64,000 bases of DNA from Hyperoodon ampullatus (Eukaryota > Chordata > Mammalia > Artiodactyla > Ziphiidae), in assembly GCA_949752795.1 (NCBI GenBank), contig OX457063.1, positions 70,765,783-70,829,782 of the forward strand, written 5' to 3'. Under the pieces are notes generated by a model, which did no database searches, had not been told where the DNA came from, and saw nothing but the letters and a program-made list of their open reading frames with translations. The stretch's first letter is position 1. Each line of letters starts with the position of its first letter. The translations under genes were made by a program, and so were the position numbers. Shown piece after piece: positions 12,030-23,165 of this stretch.

Positions 12030-12480
12030 CAACCTAGACACAGCTGATTGGCCACACATTATCCAAGCTGAGCCAGTCAGATTCTTTCAGAAGTTTAGAA
12101 TTGGGATTCATTGATGTTAGTCTCTATGGTCACTCAAACTAAAGTAATATGAACTCAAAATGGAAGGGTTCAGCCTTGCTTAGTCTATGTGTACAGAAAA
12201 GCACAGAAAGCCAACCCAGAGAGGGAGTGAGGAGAGGGGGATATTCTAAGAAAAAAACCAAACCAGATGTATGGAGAACAGCATGATCAAGAGATTAGGT
12301 ATCCTCAGAGAAATAAAGATTCAGGTTGCAGACATCTTTTTATTCCCTCATTCTTGTTCCCAGCATCTTGACTGAACAACTTGCTCTTGGCTTCCTTGAA
12401 TTGAACTTGTATTGTTTGTTCATTTATTTTGCTTCATTCTTACAACCCTAAGAGCCTTAACTAAGGCATAAATTAAATCA
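12030..12480 (+). mobile_element. Ancient ERVL-class LTR-like repeat
   Basis: The sequence has a GATTGGCCACACATTATCC / AAGCTGAGCCAGTCAGATTC pair, then a GGAACAG/AGAGAA-rich centre and a CCTTGAATTGAACTTG end. This matches the layout of old mammalian ERVL-type LTRs (LTR33/MLT2-like). It is noncoding. The family name and both ends are uncertain. Confidence 0.45.
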
Positions 12481-12484
12481 AAGC

Positions 12485-12840
12485 TTTACCAGTCTCATAT
12501 TTTGAAAATACACACATGTTTAACAAAAATAAAATTTGCCTCTAATCCCACCATCTGGAAGTAGCTTCTGTTAATGTTTGGTATATTTTGTTGTAATCTT
12601 CTTTGTATGCCAGCATGCACTTGAGCACACACACACAAATATTAGTTCTAACTGAATCATGATCAACAGCATTATAGTTTTTTGTTTTACTATTTTTATT
12701 TAACAAAATTATTTTTGGAGATGGTTTTTATTTATGTAACACCATTTAATGAGCCATTTTCCTGTTTATGATCATTCTGATTTTTAACTTAAAGGATATT
12801 AACTGTAGCCTCATTGGTTCTTTGATTTTTTTAAAATTTC
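12485..12840 (-). mobile_element. L1M-like 3' end relic
   Basis: It resembles antisense copies of old L1 3' ends: 'ATTTAATGAGCCATTTTCCTG' style text, a Met-poor AT-rich body and short CA stretches. Compare 59680-60150, which has the same organisation. Low-level similarity only. Confidence 0.35.
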
Positions 12841-12844
12841 TTTT

Positions 12845-13572
12845 TTATTCAACAAATCTTGTGTCCACTGTGTACCAAATAGTTTGATACAGCCAGCTAA
12901 TAAGATATGTTTGCTTACCTTGTGGGGATTAGAGCCTTAATGTAAAAGAGCAATATGTTCATCAAATTTAGATCAGTCATTTCTTTGAGGGAAAAGAGGT
13001 GAAGAAGTGCTTCTTAGGGGGAAACTGGGTCTTGAACTGAATATTGACATATGAATAAATGACTGGAGAGGAGGGTACATGTGGAGCAGCAAGAGATAAA
13101 TTAGAAAGGTAAGCAGGGCCCAAATCATGGCCATTATATAAGCAATGGATAAAACTGACAGTTTCAAGGAGGAGGGGGGCTTGGGAGATTTGCATTTTCA
13201 ATTGATTATGTGACAGCAGAAGATGGATTGCTCAGGTGTAAAACTTATGTAAGGAAGCTACTTGAAGCGAGAAATCTGCTTAAATAGTCCATGTTAAAAA
13301 AAAAATGAGATCCAATATCACCACATTAGGAGTGGAGAGAGATTAAGTTATGGATATATTGAAAAGATAATTTATGGTAGTTGATGACTGTCAGAAGATG
13401 AAGGGTAAGGAGAATCCCAGATTGTTCTCAGTCTTCTGGCTTGCTGCTATTACATGTTACATAAAATAGAAGAGAAGGGGCAGGTTTAGTGAAAGATGAT
13501 GAGTATTGATTTAGATGTGTTTGGCTTGAGTTACTTGTTGACATCCAGGTAGAGATGATCAGTAGTCAGCTG
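12845..13572 (-). mobile_element. L2 LINE relic, 3' portion, left part
   Basis: The antisense L2 3' end is recognisable (TATTCAACAAATCTTGTGTC ... CACTGTGTACC). It continues upstream with the usual antisense landmarks: GTGGAGCAGCAAGAGA, GGTAAGCAGGGCCCAAATCATGGCC and GACATCCAGGTAGAGATG. The same element resumes at 13946 after an LTR insertion. Untranslatable relic. Confidence 0.7.
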
Positions 13573-13950
13573 TGTACTCATCATTTCAGGCTGATTATAA
13601 AATTACCATAGACTTGTGGCTTAAACAACAGAAATGTATTTTCTCATAGTTCTAGGGGCTGGAAGTCCAAGATCAGGGTGCCAACATGGTCAGGTTCCGG
13701 TGAGAGCTCTTCTCCTGGCTTGCAGTGCCCACCTTCTCTCTGTGTCCTCACATGGTGGAGAGAGAGCGAGCAAGCTCCTTCACTCCCTCTTCTTCTAAGG
13801 CCACAGTCCTATCAGATTAGGGCCCAGCCCTTACTACCTCATTTAACCTTAATTATCTCCTAAAGATCCTATCCCCATATACTGTTACCTTGGGGCTTAA
13901 GGCTTCAGCATATTAATTTAGGGGAGACACAATGTAGTCCATAGAAGCTA
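13568..13950 (-). mobile_element. MLT1A-like solo LTR inserted in L2
   Basis: A MaLR LTR in minus orientation at 13573-13945. On the plus strand it reads from TTACCATAGACTTGTGGCTT and GGGGCTGGAAGTCCAAGATC through CTCACATGGTGGAG to GGGGAGACACAATGTAGTCC. A 5-bp TSD of the form AGCTR is at 13568-13572 and 13946-13950. It separates two parts of one L2, so it inserted after the L2. No internal ERV sequence is present. Confidence 0.82.
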
Positions 13951-14085
13951 GATATAAACCTAGAATTTAAGTGACATTTTGGAACTGGAGATATAGTTGA
14001 GTATGCCTGATGAGAACAGATGAGTATGCCCAGGTTGGACATCAGAGTAAGAAAGGAAATGGGTCAAGAACTCAAAGATTCATGT
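13946..14085 (-). mobile_element. L2 LINE relic, right part
   Basis: It continues the L2 from the other side of the LTR, with antisense text CTGGAGATATAGTTGAGTATG and CAGGTTGGACATCAGAGTAAG in the expected order. Confidence 0.55.
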
Positions 14086-15790
14086 TGCGCTCTATGATTC
14101 TATGTTACATTTTTTGTAATGAACATTGCTAATGGCACAGCGTTTAGACTTGCCAACTATATAGAAACGTTGTTTGATGTCTACTCTTCCATAGACAGAA
14201 GATTACAATTTTTTAATGTTTGATCTTTTAAAAAATGGTCATTGATGAAAGTTTGCATGGGATTAGTAGGGACAGATTGTCGAATAGGCAGACAATATCC
14301 AATTGGAGAAAATCTGTCACAGATGTCCCCCTTCAGATGCCAAACCATAGTGGTTCTCTATTTGGAGTCATTTGAATGATACACGAGGTATATAACTCAG
14401 AGGACATGAGCTTAGAACTGTTCAAGCATGAACTTTCCTGAAAGAAAAAAAAATTTTTTTAAGAGTTCGTTTTCAGAAGGAAAGATATCTAGAGTTAGTG
14501 TTAAGAGAACTTAACATTTTTAGTGTTAAGAAAAGAATGTTAGGAAAAGATTTACAAAATAAATTCTGTATAATATATAGAAATATAATGAAGGAATGTA
14601 TAAGTAGGAACTGGAAGTCTGTCTCCAGATATTCCACAGAACAGTTTGATGACAAAGGCATTTCCATAAGCTTAAATTTAACATTATGTTGAATTTAAAA
14701 AAAGAAATTAAACAATATTTGTTAAAATTCATCTCATATGTTATTAAATATTACATATCAAAAGTATATGTGAATGACATGAATATTATATATCTTCTTT
14801 TTTGGTAAACTTTGCCTATAAAATTTTGGTTTTTGCCATCAAACATGAACCTTGGTTATCACATGGTAATAGCCGTATCTCTAGAGCATTGTGGCCAAAG
14901 AAGTATGGCAAACTATTAGTTAATGCTGAACCTCCTAGCATGTAAGGATATTTGGTATTTAGACAATGATATGAACTGAAGGAATATTGACTTTGTCTTA
15001 AACATTACTTTCTGGATTTTTAAAAGTATTTAATTGAGGCCCAAATCAGAAGCTATGTAAGGTCACAGTATATTACAGCTTATTATTTTGCCTATAATAT
15101 TTTGCTATGGAAACAAATTTGATCGTTTGATAAATTTATTCTTCACAAGGGCATGATGATTTTTTTTCTTCATTAGCCTGTTATTTTATTATAGCTTGCA
15201 AATTGATTTTTTGTTTTATGATTTGCACCAGTATATTTGCAGGTGTGAAACTTTAGTATCCCTATCAATTGGGGTGTTATTCCTTCATTTACTTTCTACA
15301 TAAACATATGGTTTTAGGAAATGCAACATAATTGCCCATTTCCAGTCTTCTAACATCTTAATAATATTCCATGAGTTCTAATAAATAATAGGTAACTTTT
15401 CTGTAGTTATTTTTACCAGTTCTTTCAGGTAATTGGAGCCTTGCCCAGAGTACATAAAATTTATTTATAATTTAACCTGACATGTGTTTATGAGAATTTG
15501 CTTATACTTTAGTTACGGCTTTTAATTCTGCATTTTAAGGGACATGATCATGCCTTTATAAAGACATATGATACAATGTATGGATCAGTAAGTAAACAAG
15601 AGACTTCTAGTTTCTGCTTGGGATATAGAAATCTGGATGGAGCATTACTCTAACCTTTAAACAGCAATAATAATAAAAGCTGGACAATCTGCAAATTCAC
15701 AGTTTCTCTTGGACACATCAGAGAGCTGAGGTGATAGGGCAACCAACTAACTTGAAACTTAAGACAGGACACAAACACTTGTTTGCTTGG
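14086..15790. other. No recognised gene or named repeat
   Basis: AT-rich sequence. Frames of 60-70 codons at 14473-14732 occur on both strands and look random. Nothing else can be supported. Confidence 0.5.
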
Positions 15791-16205
15791 GTCAGATGCC
15801 ATCAGTCAGCAGTCATGTATGAAATCAGTTATATGTGGAATCTAAAGCAGCTAACTCATAAAAACTGAGTAAAATTGTGCTTACTGGGGGTTGGGGGGAT
15901 AGGAGAGATGTTTAAGTGTACAAACTTGCATCATGTAGAAAGTAAATCCTAGAGATCTAATGCACAGTATATTGAATATAGAGAACAATATTGTATTATT
16001 ATCAAACTTGCTAAGAGACTGATCTTAATTATTCTAACCACTAAGAAGAGATGGTAGTTATTTGATGTGAGAGGTGCTAATTATTGCTGTAATAACAATC
16101 AAATTAAAAATATAAATGTGACAAATCGATGTTATATACCTTAAATTTACATGAAGTAATATGTCAAGTATTTTTCAGTAAAAACAAATTTAAAAATGAA
16201 TTTAA
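15791..16205 (+). mobile_element. L1 3' UTR fragment (L1MA/MB-like)
   Basis: A sense L1 3' UTR. ATATGTGGAATCTAAAG is followed by a G-rich GGGGGTTGGGGGGATAGG stretch, a GTACAAACTT block, GAATATAGAGAACAATATTGTA, then CTTAAATTTACATGAAGTAATATG. The order matches mid-age mammalian L1 3' ends. No coding sequence remains. Confidence 0.75.
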
Positions 16206-16229
16206 CTGAACTCTTTAATTAGTAAAGGC

Positions 16230-17900
16230 AATGCAGGTTGGAAAGAGAATATAGTATACCCAGAGGCCGCAGATTTAAGGGGAATTTTTGTTCACTTGTA
16301 TGCTTTTCTCCATGGACCTTAATGGATACTCATTAAGAAAAATAAAGATTGGCTAGAGTCCTCAGAAAGCATGTATTCTAGCACAGGCTTAGTGTAGGAT
16401 GCAGCAGCCACTCTGGGAAGGGCAGGAAACACCACCTGGATTTTTTCATTCCTCCTTCTTTATAGAAGAATAGCCTCAAGCTGCTAGGGGAAGGACAAAC
16501 CATGACTCATAGCATCCCAGCTGAAAACCCACTGAAGCAGGGGAAAGACAGCAGAAAAATACCCTCTTTCCCTAGAGAAAAGGCAAGACTATGCCTAGTT
16601 TCAGATCTACAGCTAGAGGAAGAAATTGAAGTGCTGAGAGGACCACAACCTCTAGGCCCAGAGCCACAGAATCTAGTTAAGACTGAGGGTTAATCAGAAC
16701 AAAAGAGAATACCCATCATCCCGGTCTGCCACCCACCAGGCTAACAAGCTTCAAATAAAAGTAGCAGTGGAACACTGCTGGGTGAGTAAAAGAACACGCA
16801 GAGACTTTCTCAGAGGCACAGAGCAAAGGGAAGACTAAAGTTGAGGGTTGAGAAGCTATTGAGAAAAATCCCTCTATCCAACTAGTCCCTACCCTAAACA
16901 AAGATAATACTTGAAGAATATGAATCCTGTGATGCAGACAGTAAACTTGGTAACAATAAATCCCAAATCTGGCTCAACTCCTGATGTAAAAAAAAAAAAA
17001 CAAAAAAACACAAAAAACTCCTGAGTATATTGATCCAAACCCTAGCACTAACAGAAGGACAGTCACTCTCATTTAAAAACATAAAAACTATTTACTCAGT
17101 CTCTAACGTCCAGCTTTAATAAAAATTTATGAGGCACACAAAATGAGACAATAAAATGGACACACTGCCAAGAAAAAAAATTCAACAAACCAGACATAGG
17201 ATCCAGATAATAGAACTATCAGACACATTTTAAGTAACTCTTATTAATACTTTAAAGACCCTAATGTAAAAGGCAGATAATATGCATATCACATAGGCAA
17301 TTTTAGCAAAGCTGGAACCATAAGAAAGAATCAAAGAGAAATGTTAGTAATGAAAAACACAGTAATGGAATTGAAGAATGCCTTTATAGGCTCATCAGTA
17401 TGCTTGGTACAGCTGAGCAAAGACTTATTGTACTTGAATAGTAGGTTCACAGAAATTACTCCGACTGAAAAACCAAGAGGAAAAAAAATTTTAAACATAG
17501 AAAAATCAGAAAAAAACAAGAGTTGTAATATCAAGTAGTGCATTTGTAATACCAGAAGTAGTTTTACATATGTGTAATTGTAATCCAAGATGGAGAAGAA
17601 AGAGAACAGAGCCAAATAAAATTTGAAGAAATAATGGCAAATAATTTTTTTAATTAATAAGAAAAACATTGAGAAACTAATGAGATAAAAAAAAACAAGA
17701 GACACCAAAGCACAGATTGAAGAAGCTCAAAGGAGAAATTACAACCAAATGACAAATTAAGACAAACAGAAAATGTTGAGGACATCAGGAGGAAAAGATA
17801 TATTATACACAGCTGACTTCTCATCAGAAATAAATCCAGAAGACAAAGGAGTTGGAAGTCAAACATCAGGATTTAGTATAATCTAGAACTTTAAATTGGC
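16230..17900 (+). mobile_element. HAL1-type element (ORF1-only L1 derivative), degraded
   Basis: The body contains HAL1/L1 ORF1-type blocks in order. These include a 'GGATCCAGATAATAGAACTATCAGACAC' type segment near 17200, AACATAGAAAAATCAG near 17495, AATTTGAAGAAATAATGGC near 17620, GAAGAAGCTCAAAGGAGAAATTAC near 17718, and GCTGACTTCTCATCAGAAAT near 17812. The frame is broken by many stops. The 5' boundary is uncertain (about 16230-16400). The frame at 16502-16693 lies in its 5' part and is not a gene. Confidence 0.72.
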
Positions 17901-18109
17901 CTCAGAACTAGGTTATATTTCACCTACACTGGTTAATGTCACTGCAAATTGTCTCTCCATCACTGAACTATATATATAGCAAAAAAATTAGCAGATGTCT
18001 AGCGTGCTGTGATTGAACAGTTATTTTTTTTTTTAAGTAGGAAAACTATTTCAAAGTGGAGTCGTTTAAACTACTAATTGATTTTAGTTTAAACAGTATG
18101 TTTGATCCA
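17901..18109. other. No recognised feature
   Basis: A short unique-looking interval between HAL1 and an L2 tail. Confidence 0.4.
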
Positions 18110-18215
18110 TGGAGGCAGACATATTTTGATCACTGTGTTATTTATTAGTGCCTACATCAGTGATTGGAACATAGTAGATATCTGATGCATATTCGTTGAA
18201 AATTTTGTTAAATGA
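18110..18215 (+). mobile_element. L2 3' end fragment
   Basis: The plus-strand L2 tail is seen as TTAGTGCCTACATCAGTGAT, GGAACATAGTAGATATCTGATGC and TTCGTTGAAAATTTTGTTAAATG. These correspond to the usual 'cctggcacatagtaggtgctcaataaa' 3' end. Confidence 0.55.
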
Positions 18216-18559
18216 ATCCATTATGAGAACACATCATAACTAAATATAACAAAACCATTTTTCTAAGTCATGCTTTAGTAAAATCTAGAATACACACACA
18301 CACACCCCTTGAACATGTTTTAGGATTTTAGTATTATTGTGCTACAAATATTGATTGACCCTTACTCATAGTTGGGGGACAGAAGAGTGAAAAATAATTC
18401 GCTTTTAGATGAAGACCTTCCATGCCTAATATTGTAGGTACCCAATAATCTTCGCTGTTGATAGACTTATAAACCTGGCTTTCTATTATGTACTTACTTT
18501 TTGATGATTTCTTGGTGTTTCTAATTTGTCCCTAATAAGAGCTGAATGGTTATTTCTCC

Positions 18560-18561
<2 letters not shown>

Positions 18562-18595
<34 letters not shown>
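18562..18595. repeat. (AT)n microsatellite
   Basis: An uninterrupted AT dinucleotide run of about 33 bp, followed by a short CACACATATATA tail. Confidence 0.92.
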
Positions 18596-18596
<1 letters not shown>

Positions 18597-19091
18597 CACA
18601 CACATATATATAAATGTATCTATTTTGAAGAATTATTTATTAAGAAACATTTTTGTCCCATTTATTGATGCAGTTTCCCAACTCCTAGTGTCCAACTTAA
18701 ATACTGCTATAGCAGCAGTGACTACTCTAGAGACCTTCTTCAATCTTAAAGTCAGAATACTTAATATTACAGCTCCTTTGTTTACATTTATCTCTACTGA
18801 AAATAGCAAAATTGATCCCTCGATATATTCTAATTGCCTAGAATGTGACCACAAATTCTGCATTGCAGTTACCGTCATGGTAAATGCTGTTTACCTTATG
18901 CAAAATTTATAGAATGATGACAAAACAAAAGCTTCTGAGAGAATAATTGTTTCACCACAAGGTAGTTTATACATCTCAGACTCCATTCCTAAAGTGGAAA
19001 TCAGCCTTGACTTATCATTGACTCATTTGATGCACACAAGTAATGGCAAGAAAATATACAGTATTAAAGGGACATTCTATTCTTCAAGTCC

Positions 19092-19140
19092 CATGTGTGT
19101 GTGTCTGTGTGTGTACACACACACATATATATATGTATAT
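19092..19140. repeat. Compound TG/CA/TA simple repeat
   Basis: GTGTGTGTGTCTGTGTGTG passes into ACACACACACATATATATATG. The TG arm faces the CA arm, making an imperfect inverted repeat. Confidence 0.85.
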
Positions 19141-19294
19141 TTTTTTCACATAAACTTTCTTCTTTTAACTATTTTTTTTTTCATTTTTCTTTACACCATC
19201 ATTGTTGTTGCTTTTACCTCTACAACCTAACACAGATCTGCCCTCTAATCCAATAAGGGGAGAAAGACAACAAAGCCAGAGTTTTGAAAACTCA

Positions 19295-19478
19295 GAAGTC
19301 CACAAACTTGGCTGCACATTGGAAACACGTGGGGTTTTAAAGAAATATTGATGCCTTGGACACAGCCCCAGGGGTTCTAATTTAAAATTTCTGGTGCATA
19401 GATGGATATTAGGATTCTAAAAATATCAACTCCCCAGATGTTCCTAATGTGCAGTAAAGTTTGAAAACCACTGCTCTA
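19295..19478. mobile_element. MER5/MER58-type hAT MITE
   Basis: AACTTGGCTGCACATTGGAA, GATGCCTTGGACACAGCCCC, CCCAGATGTTCCTAATGTGC and GTTTGAAAACCACTGCTCTA appear in order. The two edges are mutually complementary (CAAACTTGGC... and ...AAGTTTGAAAAC), as expected for a short hAT element of about 180 bp. Confidence 0.7.
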
Positions 19479-19674
19479 GGAAACGTAGTATATATAAGTA
19501 CCTAATGAGCAAAGCTTCTTGTGTATTTTAAAACAAGAAGCAACCATTTTATTAACGTTTTATGGTTTACAAATGTGTTGAAGTTATTTTTATCAGGAAT
19601 TTAATGTGATTTGATGTACCATAGCAATCTTCAAGAAGGGGTATGAATTAAAGTGTAACTTGTTCTTTTTGTGG

Positions 19675-19915
19675 AGTGTATGTAAGGGAAGATGACCTGC
19701 ATTAAAAGTCAGAAAACATGGGTTTGAGTGGTGATTTTACCAGTTCCTAAGTATATTGCTTTGGCTGGGCTGCTTATGAAACTTCCTTATGTATAAATAC
19801 AGGTAGTATTGTAGTCCTTATGGTATTTTGAAAATTCAGTGGAGTATGTGAAGGAAATTCTTAATCTTATAAGTACTGCACAGATTTTAGATGTAATTAT
19901 TCACTGTTATCTCTA
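19675..19915 (+). mobile_element. MIR SINE relic
   Basis: Sense MIR order: AAGTCAGAAAACATGGGTTTGAG, a short ACCAGTTCCTAAGTATATTG block, GAAACTTCCTTATGTATAAAT, then a degraded 3' end. Old and noncoding. Confidence 0.55.
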
Positions 19916-19979
19916 GCCTTTTTGTATACTGTGTATGTTTTTGAGATCATTTTACTGACTAATGTATTTACTGTTAACT

Positions 19980-20145
19980 CATTCATGTATGTTTTCATTA
20001 AGTAATCCTTTATTCAAATGCCTGCTATGTGTTTTTCAGACCCTTGCTAGGTATTGTAGATACAGAGCCACACCTGGTTCCTGTCTTAGTTGAATCACTG
20101 TCTAATGCAGAAGAAAGATACACACACACACACATACACATTTGT
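19980..20145 (-). mobile_element. L2 3' end fragment
   Basis: Antisense L2 tail: TATTCAAATGCCTGCTATGTG, then GCTAGGTATTGTAGATACAG and CCTGGTTCCTGTCTTAGTTG. It ends at a short (CA)n at 20120-20140. Confidence 0.5.
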
Positions 20146-20344
20146 ATTTTTGATGGTGAGAGAAAGCTAAAAGTCCAGGATATGCATCACTAAAATATGA
20201 AAATGCCAAATCCATTTTGGAGTCCTTTAAAGCCTAAACCAAATGTATTCAAATATAAGACGTTTTTCTGATGTCTCTTGGGCATTGACATTTTGGTCCA
20301 TTGAGTGGAATACACTGTGATTAAAAAAACGTTTTTGTTGGGAA

Positions 20345-20600
20345 CGTTTATATAAACTACTAATGGATAAAGGTGTAGGCTCTGAAATCATATTGTCTTG
20401 CTTCAAATCTTTGCTCTTCTGGAAGTCAGCCACACAACCTCGGACAGATTTTTAAATTCTGTTTTACTCTCCTCATCTGTAAAATAACAATACCTACCCC
20501 TCAGAATTGTGAGAATCAATGAGGTAATACCTTTAAATTTCTTTGAATGATGTGTGACACAGAGGGAATGGGCAATAGTCACAATTTATTGTAAAATTGC
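20345..20600 (+). mobile_element. MIR SINE relic
   Basis: A well-preserved sense MIR. It has GTAGGCTCTGAAATCATATTG, TCTGGAAGTCAGCC, ACCTCGGACAGATTTTTAAAT, CTCCTCATCTGTAAAATAAC and GAGAATCAATGAGGTAATAC, all in the canonical order. Confidence 0.75.
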
Positions 20601-21286
20601 TCTGATGATATTGCTTAGTCAGGGAGAATATCCTTTCTGCTTTTGTATGTGTCAAAATATTTAAGTGGAACTATATTACTCTTAAGGTAGGTGTGAGCCA
20701 TTACTGAACTAGAGAAAAAATGATTTCATTAGCAAGATAAAGTTGGCAAATGTGAAATACTTTGATTTTAAATAATCGTATCAGTATTTTCTTTTTCTGC
20801 TTTCTGACTCAAACCTATTTATTATTCATAAGACACCCGTATCCTTTATAATACCATGTGGTAATTTTAAAGAGAACATCTGTTTTTGTAGAAAGTGCTG
20901 CTATGAAACTTCATCAGTAGAAAAATAATAAACCTCCTATAAAAAGTTTAGGACTACTGCTAAGGCATGGGATTTATATTGATTTGATTTGACTGTTTAT
21001 TATGTGTAGGACACAGTTATAAGCTAAACTGCCCATTTCAGATGGATTGGTATTGTCAATTCAGTGGTTATCTTGTTCTTTGATAAAAATCTTTATTTTA
21101 TAGATTTCAGGGCTTCTGAAGGGTCTTATGAAATGTGGCTTCCTCTTCCCTGGCTGAACGTGTTTTTTTGTAAAAATTACTCAAGCTAACTTAAATGGGG
21201 AACTCTCTGGACATTTTTTAGACTACGGTATTTTGCTTGTTTTTCCCAATAAGTACATAGTTACTTTTAGGCATTACACTCTTGAT

Positions 21287-21291
<5 letters not shown>
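20601..21291. other. No recognised feature
   Basis: AT-rich sequence without a named repeat or credible reading frame. Confidence 0.5.

Positions 21292-21335
<44 letters not shown>
21292..21335. repeat. (TA)n microsatellite
   Basis: An uninterrupted TA run of about 44 bp, the longest pure dinucleotide tract in the window. Confidence 0.95.
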
Positions 21336-21336
<1 letters not shown>

Positions 21337-21375
21337 CGAAGGAGTCTCTTGATAGATTCAAAAAATGGAAAATTT

Positions 21376-21490
21376 TCATTGCCTTTTTAAAAAAATTTTT
21401 ATTGGGGTATAATTCATTTGCAATGTGTTAGTTTCAGGAGTACAGCAAAGTGAATCTGTTACACAAATACATATATTCTCATTGCCTTTT
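21376..21490 (-). mobile_element. 91-bp L1 3'-end insertion with perfect TSD
   Basis: The insert, 21388-21478, is the extreme 3' UTR of a whale/artiodactyl-type L1 in antisense (ATTGGGGTATAATTCATTTG, TTAGTTTCAGGAGTACAGC). A perfect 12-bp TSD, TCATTGCCTTTT, flanks it at 21376-21387 and 21479-21490. It is heavily 5'-truncated. Confidence 0.9.
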
Positions 21491-22739
21491 AATTGTAATT
21501 TTTATCTTAGAAAATGTGCTGTGGTTTTCTTTCTGGGCTAGCATTATGATAGAATTGAACAAAACCAATGTAAACACAGTATTAACTTTACACATGAGAA
21601 AAGTAGTATACCATGAATTAATTTACATAAATCATCAAGATGGGCATAAAACCTATTGAAAAGTGAGAAGTTCAGAATTCCTTCAGCCTGGCTTATCCTG
21701 TTGAGAGTATTTATTTTTAAACTGATGTAAGGATTTATACAGATACTTCAGAAAACTTCTCTTACAATATAAAATATAATGTGTATATAGTTACTGCTGA
21801 TATAGGAAGCCTCTAATGTCTTCCAAAATCATCATGATGTTGGAGATGAGCTTTATAATACATATCTAATTCAGATATAGATTTTACTACTTTTTTTCTT
21901 TGTTTCTACACAAGCTGCTACACCAACCAAAAATAAAATTGAACTAAGGTATGATTTTTTTTCCTCATCACAAGGCTATGTCTAAGACTTAATATTAAAT
22001 CACCATAATATGTGTACAGCCACAAATCAACTGCTAATTTTATTTTTTTCCTGACATTTAGAAATAAAGACAGAGAAAAAGAAAAATTCAGAATATGTGA
22101 AACAACTTTATCAACAAGAAACATCTAATTTATTTAGTTAAACAGTTTATTGGTGCATTTCCCCCTTGGATTGTAAGCTTCAATAAGCCTTTTAGGGCTA
22201 AAGCTTGTGTGTTTTCTTTTGTTCTGTACCAAATGTTCTTTGAACATTCGGGTGCTACTTCTGCTATGTTTCCATCAAACTTCATACCTTATAGTGTTTA
22301 TAGTTAGTTTTTCTCATGTTTGTCTTTCTGACTAGTTTTTAAATCTCACGACAATAAAATAATATTTCTTTCTTTCCATGGCATTGTATAAACTAGCTGT
22401 TTGGTGAATTTATGGAACAGATTCAAACCAAAAACTTTAAACTGCAATGTTTTCTAATTGATTTAAACAAATCACAATGCAAGTGGTATTCTTTCTATAC
22501 AATAACTGTACTCCATCTACTACAAATATATCAACTCTGTGACTTGATATGGAAGACTTACTGGCAGTATATCATAGCTTTTAAAAGGAGGAGCAAGATC
22601 AAGATTTTGATGGGTAAAAAGATTGGAGAAGCAACTCAGGCAGAACTTGGGTTCTACTCTGAATATCCATCATGATTTAACTTCTTTGGATCTCTTACCT
22701 TGCACAGAAATTGGAAATGATCACATTTGCCCCATTTAA
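21491..22739. other. No recognised feature
   Basis: AT-rich sequence. Frames of 60-90 codons are not convincing and I can name no repeat. Confidence 0.5.
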
Positions 22740-22885
22740 TCAGTTTTTTTTTTCCAGCCACCTTAAAAATAGGTACTGAGTACTATTATGTGCTACTCAT
22801 TCTTCAAAGTACTGAAGGTTTAATCCCTACCTTCAAAGAAGTATTTTACAGTCAGTGGGGTAGACAAACTAGCAGACTCTTTTAT
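22740..22885 (-). mobile_element. L2-like fragment
   Basis: Antisense L2-type text: GAGTACTATTATGTGCTACTC, GGTTTAATCCCTACCTTCAAAG, CAGTCAGTGGGGTAGACAAAC. Diverged. Confidence 0.4.
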
Positions 22886-22919
22886 TACAGGGTTACATGT
22901 TACAGCATTATAATTTGAG

Positions 22920-23165
22920 TTTTATTTCTTGGTCACAGCTTAAATGACACATCTTCAGAGAGGAGATCCCTGACCACCCAGTGTAAAGCAGTCTCCCTGA
23001 CAATATCATAATCATTTTTAAAGTGTACAACACTCTCTAAATATTCCTTCCTTCCTATCATTCGTCTGTCTATATCTATCTATCTATCTATCATCTATCT
23101 ATCTATCTAATCATCTGTTTTGTTTCTCCCAAATGAAATGTCAGTCCTGTGACAGCAGATGCTTT
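22920..23165 (+). mobile_element. L2 3' fragment with (TATC)n
   Basis: Sense L2: TAAATGACACATCTTCAGAGAGG, ATCCCTGACCACCCAGTGTAAAG and TTTCTCCCAAATGAAATGTCAG. A tetranucleotide repeat lies at 23068-23108. The element is cut off by the large L1 that begins at 23166. Confidence 0.65.
23068..23108. repeat. (TCTA)n microsatellite
   Basis: CTGTCTATATCTATCTATC followed by two further TCTA blocks with one TCA interruption. Confidence 0.88.

Larger units (their letters stand above)
18216..19294. other. Repeat-poor stretch with microsatellites
   Basis: It contains a short (CA)n at 18292-18305, a pure (AT)n at 18562-18595, and a mixed TG/CA/TA run at 19092-19140. The 128-codon frame at 18526-18912 starts inside the (AT)n run and has no recognisable domain, so I do not call it a gene. 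Confidence 0.55.

Noticed and set aside
17331..17708. 125-codon minus-strand frame
   Set aside because: It is the antisense of the HAL1 ORF1-like region.
18526..18912. 128-codon frame
   Set aside because: It begins in a TA microsatellite, has no recognisable domain, and an antisense frame is open over most of it.
23068..23108. Regular TCTA units as a CRISPR-like array
   Set aside because: This is a simple tetranucleotide microsatellite without spacers, in a mammalian context.
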